From positions 987,438 through 1,051,437 of the forward strand of contig VXBA01005361.1 in assembly GCA_013399895.1 (NCBI GenBank): a DNA stretch of 64,000 nucleotides. The letters are read 5' to 3'. A model generated the notes under the pieces. It searched no databases. It had not been told where the DNA came from and saw nothing but the letters and a program-made list of their open reading frames with translations. This document shows positions 52,574 through 64,000 of this stretch, in pieces; within the stretch, counting starts at the first letter, position 1; each line of letters begins with the position of its first letter. Made by a program: the position numbers and the translations under genes. Origin of the DNA: Serilophus lunatus (taxonomy: Eukaryota > Chordata > Aves > Passeriformes > Eurylaimidae).

Positions 52574-55500
52574 TAAAGACAGGCATTGGGATCTGAAGCC
52601 ACACATCATCAACAAGACAACACAATAATTTTCATTGTCAAATTAGAAATGAATTCATGCAAGTAAAGAGAAACAAAAAGACCAAGGAGTAAAAAGAGAT
52701 TAAAAAAAGCAACTAAACTCAAGATTCTTATTACATTAAAAGGAAGTAGAATTCTAAGCACTCAAATACTTTTATCGTGTAACACAGATTTAGATAACAA
52801 CTACTTAGGGAATTAATTACATACTTCACACCAGAAGAGATTGAAAAATGAAGTTATCCCAGTCATGCTCACCCCAAGAAAAGGAGCACTTAAAACCTTT
52901 TCCTAACTTAACCTGGAGAATACGCTTTTCCTTGCATAGCTCCTTGACTTGTCAGGTTATTTTTCGTGCATGGCTCCTGCCTAACAAAAAATGTTTGGGG
53001 GGAAAATCAGTCCAAACTCGTGGTAAGGTTGACATCCAAAATTTTATGCAAATTAGTACAACCCAGCTGCTGTACAAATATTATGAAACAGAAGTCTCCC
53101 CAAATCCTTTTCAATGGCTGCTGATCACAGCACGATCACTGACTTTCTATTTTTACTGAAGCCCAGGTTTCCAAGTTTGTAGAATAGAATGCTTTGGAAT
53201 AAATCTGAAATAGCAAAATAAAAAAAATAAAAAACCCTTTCCTAAGAAAAAAATGTTCGTGGAAATTGGCAATCTTCCTAAAACTCAAAATGTTCCAGAA
53301 ACACAGACTGTGACACAAAAGCACTTTGTCATGTGTACAGTCCTTTGCTTGTAGCTGCATTGCAGCATTCTCTTCAGGACTGTTCATCTCTCTGAAAGGA
53401 TAAAATGACCCAACTGCCTGCTCTGTTCCATCATTATTCATTAATGAAGAGACTGGGCCTAGAGGATTGTCATTGCAGGCTTAAAAAAAGGTTCATTAAT
53501 ACATCCGTTAAGCACAACACATATTAACACTAAACAAGAGACAAAGAAAATCAAACATGCTTCCCAGGTGTGCTTTAGCAGTTTTTGGAGAGTTTAAATA
53601 ACACTAGTAACACTATTCTACTATGAAATCATTGTGATGAATACAGAAAGTGCAAAGACCTTGAACTAACAGGGCTAAGGATGAAGTAATTCCTTTCAGG
53701 CAGACATCTTGAGCATGCATCTGTTTTCTCCAGGTTATATAAATGATAAGCAGAGATGAGCTGGATGCTCGTGCCAAAATACTCAGGATGCTAAAAGGCA
53801 GATTTTGTGTGTGAGTTGCCCAATTCTTCTATCTCTTTTGTGAAACAAATTTGTATTTTCCTCCGTCTGCCCATGTACCTCCATGTCTAATGTTCTTCCT
53901 GAAGACCATCTTAACAGATATTCCCTCTTCCTTTTCCACATTGCTCATTTTCCCTCTGACTTTATCTCAAAGAAATCAATGTCACTGATAAATATCAGCT
54001 CTTCCTTCTTCCCCCCTAATTCCCACAGCCCAGCACAGTCCTCTCACTCTGTCCTTGAAACTCCTTAATCCCTTTGGGGATGTCTGTCCTCTGAGGCCAC
54101 AACTGAGATTTAACCTCATACACCTCGTTGGGGGGGTTGGTTTGTTTGTTCTCCCTTTTAAGTGAGAAGCATGAACACAAAGTAAGCAAAATTTTGGGAG
54201 ATCAGCATGTAGCAATATGCATACACTGTCAGAAGTGATATCTTCAAAAATGACCACAGAGTACTACAGACTTTGTAGGCTTATTTCTTCTTCGTTGAAG
54301 AAAAGCCCTTGCAAGAAAACACTGTATTACTCATCTTACAAGACTTTGAAAATCTTAACAAAAATAGTCTGTTTAATTATTAGGAAAAACAGCAAACAAC
54401 AAAAACCATCAAAAGTAATTACATGAGACTATTAATAGCAAGTGCCATTATGTCTTTGCATTTATGTGCCCCTTATTAGAAAAATTAACAATTTCTGTTA
54501 TTACAGAAACAGGCCTGCAGATCACAAAAAGACCCTAACAGCATTAATCTTTTAACTTCCTGAGCTTTGTTTCTGTCACAGCCTCTATTTGCAATTAAGC
54601 TTAGTGCATATGAAGTTCACTGCCTGCCAACCCTCAGAGGACTGATACAGCCCAGGATGGGAAACCCAAGCTCCTTTTACACTGACCTACCAAACTCTGA
54701 CCTATTAGACCTGTCTGGTAAAAGTGAGAAGGTATTACAATTTCATTCAGATTGTGATATCTGAGCAACTCATTCAACAAAAGGAACAAGTATGCCTGAT
54801 CCCCTCACCTTTCCCCCTACTTCAGGACTGGACTGATTTGCCATGAGAAGGTAGTTCTGAGTCATGAAGAACTTGATCATAGTGACCCTGAGATGAAAAG
54901 TGATGAAACTTGAAAGTGATCTTTAATTCATCCAGTTTGTTCATTTTTAGAGTCTAAAGCTATGAAAGCACAGTATCTTTCCTTACAGACAAATAACTAC
55001 CACACACGCAGTCAGGGTGATACACACAAAGACAACCATCTGCCCTGATAAAAACATGGACATGAGAATGTTTCACAGGGCTTACATGACCTCTTGTGCT
55101 CACCTTTACCAAAATATTAGATCTGTAAAATGTGAAAAACTTCCTCTGTCACTGGTTGAAGGGGTCGGGTGGTATCATTAACTGATACAAAACCATCAAT
55201 CCACTCCATCTAACATGTTTTTATGAATACAAAATTAAATAATAATACTATTCTATAACTAACCAAACACAGCAATTAATGCAATCAGCACCTAACCAGA
55301 GCAACACAGACCAACCTTCTCAAAAAATGATGTCTTGAAAGTTGTTGGATTCAGTAGGTCTCAAACTAGAAAGGACATTGTTCTGCCTGTTTGCAGCATT
55401 AGGCACTTAACACCTCTGGCTTTACCATGTACAAAGCTCACCAAACCTTCTAATCTGAACCAGCAAAACTAAAGGACCTGGGGCTTCAGCAGAAGCTGCC

Positions 55501-56443
55501 CAAGCGTCGGCAGGGCTCTGTCCATACCTACACAGGTTACCAGTGCTCACGCCTGGGGCATCCTCATTCAGTGGTTAAACACCTGCTGGCAGCACTTTTT
55601 CCCAATTGCAGTGAGGATGCAGATGTCTCCAGGACTACTTTACTTTATAAACACCTCATTTAGAGCTTGACCTCTTTCTGAGGGCAGCAGCAGTTCTGCT
55701 GCAGGGGGAATCAGAGGGTTCAGAACTAAAGGATGCTGCCCAGAGCCTGCCCCTTCCATGGAGGTGCCCCCTTCCCAACATGAGTGGGCAGAGCTGCCCT
55801 TCCCAGGGCCAATACGTCATAGAAACCAGATGCACTTGCCAAGTTGTAAATCCTATTTTAAATCTTCTTACATCTTAAAAAAAGCAACGCCAGGCTCAGG
55901 CAGTTATTAAGGTCCACGTCAGCTCCCCACTTGGAAATTCTTCGCCTTATAATATACCTTTAAAATGTTTTCCTCTGTTCTGACAGTTCTCCTTTGGTTT
56001 GGATACATGCTTTCCCCCTGCCCTTGGATGCAGACTGCAGCTGCTGTGCTTTATGTAATGCTGTTTTCTGCAGCATCACAGGACCTAAATACAAAATTTC
56101 AACATGAAAATGAATCTAAAGGTTTAGCTTTTGCTGATTTTAAGTGAGAATCTTCCCTTCCAAGGCCTCAGCTTCTTAAAGTCATATTTCTTGAAGATGA
56201 AAACAGTTGAACTAGTCCTGAATCCTGCCTTTCTCAAGCTGCTGCCTTCAACACCCTTGGCTTGTCCTTGAGATGGCTTTCTGCAGCCATGACTCACTGC
56301 TACAGCACTCGCTGTGCTGCCACAAAACCGAACAGTGATGGGGAGTTAATCCTGGAGGGACATCTCTGTGTTAGATGGGCAGGGAGATTCCTGGGGCAGG
56401 AGGAAGGAACAAGCAAGCAATCAGATCTGTGTTCTTGCTGTTT

Positions 56444-56528
56444 AAAACAAACAAACAAAGAAGGAAACAAACAAAACAAACAAAACACCCAAATAATAAT
56501 AATTAAAACAAAAACAAAAAACCCCCCC
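56444..56528 (+). repeat. A-rich simple repeat, (AAAC)n-like
   Basis: Imperfect AAAC/AAAAC repeats (ACAAACAAACAAAG, then AAACAAACAAAACAAACAAA) with an AATAATAAT tract, ending in AAAAACCCCCCC. It may be an element's tail or a simple microsatellite; no element body is recognised next to it. Confidence 0.8.
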
Positions 56529-57677
56529 AAAAATAAGAAAAGAGGTATCTACAATTCATTTTTTCTGGCTTCAAAAGCACTTTTTCAATTCACAGTTTCA
56601 TTTATGTGCAGAAAAAAATGGTACAGCCAAGCTTTGGCTTTACAAAGAACCACTTAAAGCAAGGGAAAGTGCACAGCAGGAAAGATTTGAATCATACCAG
56701 TATTAGGAGAAAACAATACATTGCAAATAGCCAGGTAATTAAGCTGTTTGCAGGATACTTTGCTCTTCACACACCGCATCGCTGGATATTTGCTCCTCAG
56801 AAAGAAACTCCTTCAATACCCTATGTATTTCTGGAAATTCTGGGGTATAATTTTCCTAGTGGCATAAAATAGAGCCAAAATTGTTCTGGTGCTGCAAGAT
56901 GTAATGAGAATTTTTTCAATAGTAAAATTCTGTCTGGAAATTGCCTTTGGATAGATGAAGCAAGTTGCAGTTCCAGGAATGATAACACAGGATGTTTTCT
57001 GGAACATATTTATTTACCTGAAAAGTATGTGTGGTCATTAGGCTGTTTGTTTCCCAATAAATGTTAATAATCAGAGCTTCTCCTGCTCTCTTTCCTATGC
57101 CCACTCAGTGCTTACAATTTGTGATTAGACATTAGTCCACTATCAGGCACAGTGGGGATTTGAGTTATCATTGAAGACCAGCAAAACACAAACTTATTGA
57201 AAAATAACTTCCATCTCAGTTGGGCATATCCCATGCTATATACAAGGTATTATGGATCTCTGAGCTCATTAATCTTCCCTGAAATCCACACACAATGATG
57301 ATACCAAAGCCAAGTGGGAAATACCTCTTGCCCCCTGCCCACCCTATGTCCAGCTCCTGAGCCAGCCAGGCATTTTTACAGATGTATTTCCTAGCACAGT
57401 TACACAAATAGCTGTGCTGACACTGAAAACTGGTGGCAACAAATAGCTGGAAACTGGAGAGAGTGACAACAGCTTACAGCACCCAAACTGCTAAACAATA
57501 CATTTAGCATCAACAGAAAACTCTGCACACAGTCCATGTGTACAAACACCCACCTAATGTACCACAAGCGCTATGAAAATTCTTGAAATTAAAAGTATTA
57601 ATGTGCAGCACTACAGTGTCAGCCAGGGGTTTACATGTTAATGGTCTGTACAAAAGCCAGTGATGGTCAAAAGGTTC

Positions 57678-57719
57678 TGTTTATCCTCGTAGCAAGGATT
57701 GTTTATCCTCACAGCAAAC
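57678..57719. repeat. Short tandem duplication, about 22 bp x 2
   Basis: TGTTTATCCTCGTAGCAA at 57678 is followed 22 bp later by TGTTTATCCTCACAGCAA. A minor local duplication in intron. Confidence 0.75.
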
Positions 57720-59253
57720 GCAGCCACACACTTTGGGCTTTTACAGTTCTTATGTTTGCATAACATAATGCTCGAGCCATTAACAGCAGAATCCTTCTTG
57801 ACCCTTACATGCCCAGGTATTTCCAATGTTTGGATTTTCACTAATCTCAGGAAGTTTTATTCATGTAGAAAAGACAAGAAACTAATCTACATGGATTACG
57901 TATAGTTTGTACAATAAATGTCAGACTATAGATCAAAAGTGTTTGTTCTTGCTCTGCTCACACACATCTTTCACATAATTACGCCTTAGTGTAAACAGAG
58001 ACAGAAAGAATATCCACAAATGTAGGAGCTATGTCAGGGATACCACAGAGATGATGCAAGGGAAGGGGCAAGCTGTGAATGTAAACACTGATGGGAAACA
58101 CGAAACACAAAGCTCTGGTGTAGACTCAAAAGCTGTGTGTGCATGTGGTAAAACCATCTAAGTGCACTTAACCTTTTTCCCCCGTTTTTAAATTATACTT
58201 GCACAAAAAGATATGATCTCTTTACAACAAAGGAACACACTCTGGTGGAAGTCCATCTCCAGAGGATGAAACTGTCCTATGTGGCTCCCACTTGTATAAA
58301 TCAGTTTTTCCAAAGCCCAAAGTTTCTATGGCTCACTGTCTGCAAACAGATTTAGCACAGGTATCTAATGCAGTCTGTTCAGATTTCACAGGAAACTTTG
58401 AGCACTTTAATTTTTAAAACTCTCATTTCTAACATGCAACACAAAATTAATGCTGAGTAAAGCTACTACTTTAAGGAGCATGTTGGATTCAGTTTGGCAC
58501 TTTTGTTGCCGAGGATACAACTGCTTTTGAAACTTTCAGAAAATTAAATGTATTCTTCCTTCTAGTTATTTCTAAAGTACAAGCAGTTGAAAGATCATAT
58601 TAAAGATCTCCTATTTTGCATCTCTTCATGCCATAAATCTCTGGACCTGGAAAAACCATCAGATCCCCAGCAATAACAACCAAAAAAGGGTTACCTTTAA
58701 GTATCATCAGAAAATAAAAAGTCACTGACTTTTGGAACTGAAGCTGAGAAAGTAACATGCATACAAATAGGGGTTTAAGTAACTTTAAGTAACTTTTGAA
58801 TGTTGTAGAGTTTTGCATTAACTTCTATCTCATTGTCCATCTTGTTTCAGTCATAATGAAGGTTTCTAATGATTCCGCTGGTTAGCAGATTCCTCTTGCC
58901 CACAGCTCACACTCACTTTTGTAGCAGATAAGAGCCCACAGTCACAAAGCAATATGTTGCAAAAGCAAGTGACAGCATTACCTTTTCTTGAAAAGCTACA
59001 AATAAAAAAAATTATTAAGTCCAGGTTATTATCAGCAAACTAACAAAATGTATGAATCTCATTCTTGGCAGTTTGCAACATCCAGAAAGCCAGAACATAC
59101 CATGGGGATGATTACATTTGGATTTAATACTTTCACACAAAAAAGTAACAGTCTGATATAAACCACAGGAAAGCAAAGGCTCCTCTTATTAATATGACTC
59201 CCCAAATGTTCTTTTTTTACCCCATGATCAATTTTCAAATGCTATATGTCTTA

Positions 59254-59525
59254 CCTGAGAGGAACCTACAGGAAAGATGGAGAGGAGTTTCAAACTGCCA
59301 GAGGGGCAGGGTTAGATGGGATATTGGGAAGAAAATCTCCTCTGTGAGGGTGGGCAGGCCCTGGCACAGGTTGCCCAGAGAAGCTGTGGCTGCCCCATCC
59401 CTGGGAGTGCCCAAGGCCAGGTTGGAGCAACCTGGGTTAGTGGAAGGTGTCCCTGACCATGGCAGGGGGTGGAACAAGATGGTCTTTAAGTTCCCTTTCA
59501 ACCCAAACCATTCTAGGATTCTATA
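59254..59525 (+). mobile_element. CR1 LINE 3' end
   Basis: In plus orientation: CCTGAGAGGAACCTACAGGA, GGCCCTGGCACAGGTTGCCC, AGAGAAGCTGTGGCTGCCCC, GGTGTCCCTGACCATGGCAG, then AACCCAAACCATTCTAGGAT and TTCTATA at the end. It includes the C-terminal scrap of CR1 ORF2 (RPWHRLPREAVAAPSLGVP) and the 3' tail. The part between AGATGGAGAGGAG and TTTCAAACTGCCAGAGG is shorter than in typical copies, suggesting an internal deletion. Confidence 0.92.
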
Positions 59526-62500
59526 TTTATTTTTTTTTTATAGTTAACTATTTTATGCTGGTGTTTCAATGCTTAATTCCAAGCAAATCAATTTAACTAG
59601 AGCTCAAACCATAATCTGGCCTGAAGCCAGAATTCTTCAGTGCCCTATCAATTATAACCTGGTAGATCTGAATAAAGGCAACTTTGGAAAACACAAGATG
59701 CACTTAACAAGTTATCAAATTGTCCTGCATGACTAAGCTGATCTCTAAATAATGAACATTCTTTTTTCAATAAAAGTAATTATGGTGTTGTATAATATAG
59801 ATATATATATGCAAAGCAAAATGCTGCAACTGAAAATTATTCATCTATTCTGTCTAATTGTGCTGCTTACAAAAGTTGGCTCATGAATTAAAGCAAGAAA
59901 GTATAGTTTATAAGAAAAGCCTAGAGGAACGCTTGAAAGTTAAAAGATCTGTAAGGTAAATTTCACTTCTAATATTTCTCACCATTCAGGTTTGGTCTCA
60001 GTGTCTGGGTGGGTTTTTCTAAGACATTGGACTTTCCCTTAAGGCTGTAGAAGTTGTAACACCAGGGGAAAAACAATCTAATTTCCGAAGATGTTACAAG
60101 CTGAATGTAAAAGTAAAATCTTGTAGCACCTAAAAAGAGGATGCAGAGTTTTGCAGCTGCAACTTTATACATGGGGACAACCAACACACAAACACTGCAA
60201 CCTTTGAGTAGACAGAACTATTCTTATTCCTTTCAATTCAATCCATGGACAAGCTGCCTTAAGAACACAACAAATAAAAAAAAATTACAATGAGAACCAC
60301 CTAATACTTTTCCTTGGCTCATTCACCATTCATTGAAAAGGATTTGTAGTATTTTTGTCAAAACTCGGGCTGATATTGGCTTTTCTTTGGCATCACAGCA
60401 CTAACTGTGGGTATCAAACCTTGAAGCAAGAAAGGTCAAATTCTGTAGTGCCTGAACACTGACAAACATCAAGCTAAGTCTAAAATTTCGGATTTCTAGG
60501 GATACACCAGGTAGACACCAGGTGTTACAGACACAAAATTTCCCAGAAAAATGCAGCAAAGCAGCAAAAATTAAATATTCCTGCATTTCATGAGTTGAGT
60601 TCCTTGGAACAGGTAGATGTGGTGAAGGCCACAAGAAAAAATAAAGGAAACAAATCCAGAACCAAAAGCACTCTACTTACAGGGGAAAAGAAATACCCTA
60701 TAACAGGCTAAGGATGAACACCCTTTAATCAGGGGAGGAAGTGGGTGTAAAGAGGTGCCAGTGGAGGTGCAAAGTCAGAAAGTCCCCTGAGGGTGCCAGG
60801 AGCACACAGGGGAAGAGCTGTGTTTGGGTAGAGGCAGATCCCCTGCACAACAACCAACAAAGCTGAGGGGAAATGCTTGTAGAGCCAGCAAAGGATCTGC
60901 TGGTATTGAACCAGCATCTCCTGAGGTGCCTGAGCTGCCTCCTCCTTTCCAGGACACCCTCCAGTACTTGCACTTTAAAGGCTTTTATCATTATTAAGGA
61001 TATTCCTGTATATTCATCCCCTTCATTCAACCCCAAACAGCTGATGGAAGGATGGAAAATGATCCTTGAATATACAAGCAGGTAAGTTACACCTGCTCCC
61101 AGGAGCAACAGAAATACTCTTCCAGCCCCTACAGAACAGGCAGAAGCTGTTATTAACACATTGTCTTGGCTCATGTGAATTCCCTTTGATGCTTCATAAT
61201 CCTGAATGTGCTGAAAACCCAGTGGAAAACAGATTCCTCCTACTAAAGATCTGTCTTATCCACCAGGCAGCTCCTCTGCATAGAAAATTGATCCCCAAGA
61301 GAGGGGAATGATAGAAAAAGAAAGAAAAGTGTCAGTAGCACCGGTGTGTCCATTCTCTGGATCATTGCAGGAAACTCTCTGGGATTAATCTTGATATACT
61401 CTCAACCGTTTCACCCGCCTTGGCCATAATTGATGACAAATGACTTGCAAATGATGAGAAATAGCTGGTCAATAGCCCTTCGTTGCTCTCAAGACTGGCA
61501 TGTGAAATAAATCACAGAGCACATATATATGCATGTACACAGATTTTCTAAACCAAAACCCTCCCAATACCAACAGGAAGTTTTCAAATAATGTGAACAT
61601 GACCTTGCTGCACACATCTATTTATATTCCTATAAAAATAAACTGAGGTGAAAGAAACCCAAACAGCAGGGGTATGTGGATCACACTGAGCATTGCCAGG
61701 GCAGCATTTTCTCAAAATAACATATATATGTATATAAAATGTTTTTATGATTAAAGTCATACAGAGTTTCCAGGTTAGAGGTTTAGTTGCTAGAAAATGT
61801 GAAGAAGCTAAAATATGGGGAAGCTAAGAGGACCACTGGGGAGTTTCATACCTGTTTAATATACCACAACCTGAGCTGGGAGGTGAAAGCAGGAAAGTGG
61901 CTCCCACTGGGAGCTAGACACTAACTCTGTTCAAACACTACCACATCATTTTGGAAAGGATGCAACAGGATAGGAATAACTTTAAGTAAAAGTAATTCAG
62001 CAGCTGAACCTGATGCCTTGATTTTCCACCCTCCAAAGATAGGGTTTAGCCCAAGCCTAAGCACACGCTCTGGAAGTTAAAGCAGGTCCCTGTCAGAGGA
62101 GAATGTGACCAGCTCCAGCCTCTACAGCCGAAGTCCTAAAGACTTCTCTCACGATTCCTCATGGAAAGCAGAGATTTCCAGGCCCTTTACTGAAGAGAAA
62201 GCAGCAAGCAGGTAAGAGACTCTGAGTTCTGATGACAGGAGAGAGAAGAGAGCAGTTTGCTGCCAGTATATCCATCAGCCTTGTGGTGCCAGATAATGTT
62301 ACCCCTGGGCTGCAGGTCTGGAAAACAGAGACAGGGCTGGAACTTGAGCTGGTGGAAATTTGTGCTGGTGCCTTTAATTGCACAGGTTTTGCTAGAGAAG
62401 AAAACCTTGGCACAGCCCTTTTCCTGGGGCAACATGTCATACAGGTTTAATGCATCTCTTTAAATTCAGGTAAAATTTTAGGAAAAGCTCAGGTGGTTTT

Positions 62501-64000
62501 TAAACACAATGTTAACATTAGAGAATTTATGGAAGATGTAAGGATAGAGTGGATTGCTCTGGCAGCAAGTTAAGTATACGAATCACAGTTTACAGCAGAG
62601 GTCTTGAGGGGAAATCGTGCAGTTTTAATTCCTTCCAGCGGAGGACAGTGGTTTACAACACAAGGAACGGCTGCCTTTCATCTGGAGTTACCTGTTTCCC
62701 GTATTAACAGTGCAGGGACACACATTCCCCGGGTTTTATGTGAGCTGAGGATGGAAAGCCCCGGGCTGGGCTCTAGCAGTGTTGGTCCAAACACCAGCGT
62801 TGGCTCAAAATGTTCCTGGAGCTTTCACATGATCCCTGTTCAGGGGCTCAGCAAGGGGGAGCTGATGGCAAAATCACAGCCTATCATCACATTCCTAAAC
62901 AGGGACAACTGGAAACAGTATGCAGAATAATGAAATATTTTAAGAACTTTTTTTAACTATTTGCAGGATTCAAGATGCATCAATTTAACAATACAGTGAT
63001 TTTCTGTTCGAGGCTGCACACCACTTTAAAGGCTTGATTTCCAAAGGGAAAAAATCTCTTATGTAATATTTAATATTTGAAATAAAATGCTGAGAAGGCA
63101 CAGATCTTAATTATTTAGCTTCTGACACATACCTTCCCTTTAAAAATTCAGCGTCTGCCTGCAGATCTGAAAGACTCTCCTATAAATAAGTTATCTTCTC
63201 TGAAGCTGTAACAAATTTCAGAAAGTATTGCAATGGTTCTTAGCTGATCAGAGGAAGCACGGGACCATGAAAATGTAAAAACACATGTATTTAAATTTTA
63301 TTTTAAGGCAGAAAACCATTCCAGGTTGTTGGAATTCTATAAAGAAATGCTTAGAGAGCAGCTATAGCAAAATAACATGACTTTCTATGCTCCTGAATAT
63401 TTTCTTTCCAACAAGTCAAGCACAAGATTGAATAGTTACAGTTTCTCTTATCTGCAACAGACCTGTTTCTGCAGTAAGTATCTTTTAAATGGAAAGCATT
63501 CTAAATTAATTAAATAAACCTCAAGAGACAGTAAACTAATTATTCTGGGCATATATAAAACCTTGTTGAGTTAATCTCTATGAACACAAGTGAGTTAAGT
63601 TTGTATTGACATATTGGGCCAAATTTACTGTCAGAGAAATTAACTTCAGTGGAGTTGAGCCAAGAGTGAATTTTTCCTCATTAAGTAGAAATAAGTCTAT
63701 GGTCTGAAGTGTGAGGATTTAGTGCCTCTTGGAAAAACCATGTTACACTTCAGTTTTATAACTGACAACTCTTTCACACTCACGTGCTTCAAAACGCACA
63801 GAATTTTGTTCATCCATCCAGTAGTTGGACTGTTACTGGGATCCCTTTGAAGTGAGCCCTGACTCCAGCAGAGAGGAGTACTGCTAAGCTATGGAAATTC
63901 TTATTCCTGAGGCTACCTGAAGCTTCTTTATAGCCTTAAAAGTCATGTACAAGCAGGAGGCATGATCCTCATGTCTAAATCTAACACAACTACTGAAAAA

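Larger units (their letters stand above)
39932..64000 (-). other. ATP2B2: ATP2B2 intron (partial), at least 24 kb upstream of the first-membrane-segment exon
   Basis: From the acceptor at 39932 to the right edge no further PMCA coding sequence is seen on the minus strand. In particular the roughly 67-codon N-terminal exon (with a MEELRSLMELRG-like stretch in mammals) is absent, unless it lies in an N gap, which is unlikely at its stated size. The stretch holds an N gap, a (TA)n array, CR1 copies at 40863, 42102, 43593 and 59254, a large inverted repeat at 49961-52573, and an A-rich simple repeat at 56444. Somewhat GC-richer patches at about 48000-48550, 55480-55830, 60720-60960 and 62620-62860 show nothing I can name. 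Confidence 0.7.

Overview
The window looks like avian, most likely songbird, nuclear DNA: AT-rich intronic sequence, several CR1 LINE 3' ends in both orientations, and a solo endogenous-retrovirus LTR of a type I associate with passerine genomes. The species assignment is inference from repeat content.

One gene is recognisable. ATP2B2, encoding plasma membrane Ca2+-transporting ATPase 2 (PMCA2), lies on the minus strand and is transcribed from high to low coordinates. Seven coding exons with consensus splice sites are visible. In transcription order they are 39931-39734 (first membrane segment), 16463-16206 (second membrane segment and start of the actuator domain), 15238-15113 (actuator domain with TGES), 9974-9849 (rest of the actuator domain and an acidic/lysine tail), then three small cassette exons of splice site A: 8069-8034 (36 nt), 6511-6452 (60 nt) and 601-560 (42 nt). 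The exon(s) encoding the N-terminal tail lie beyond position 64000 and the exons after site A lie before position 1, so only an internal part of the gene is present. All seven exons have lengths divisible by three and phase 1 at both ends, so each could be skipped or included without changing the frame.

The rest is intron. From left to right, notable contents are a 35-bp tandem duplication (about 3991-4060), a CR1 fragment (about 5318), a complete solo LTR with a 5-bp target duplication (14396-14962, antisense to ATP2B2 and about 150 bp from an exon), a 22-nt G run (22870), a GC-richer block of unknown origin (about 28780-29460), two short N gaps (30332 and 40721), a (TA)n array (40761), a cluster of three CR1 3' ends (40863-43925), a large imperfect inverted repeat with arms of about 0.5 kb and a 1.6-kb spacer (49961-52573), an A-rich simple repeat (56444) and a plus-strand CR1 (about 59254).

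No second protein-coding gene, RNA gene, CRISPR array or operon-like system is supported. The most interesting items are the extended site A cassette cluster and the inverted repeat, whose arms share a 78-bp identical core and a gapless reading frame ending at the same stop codon.
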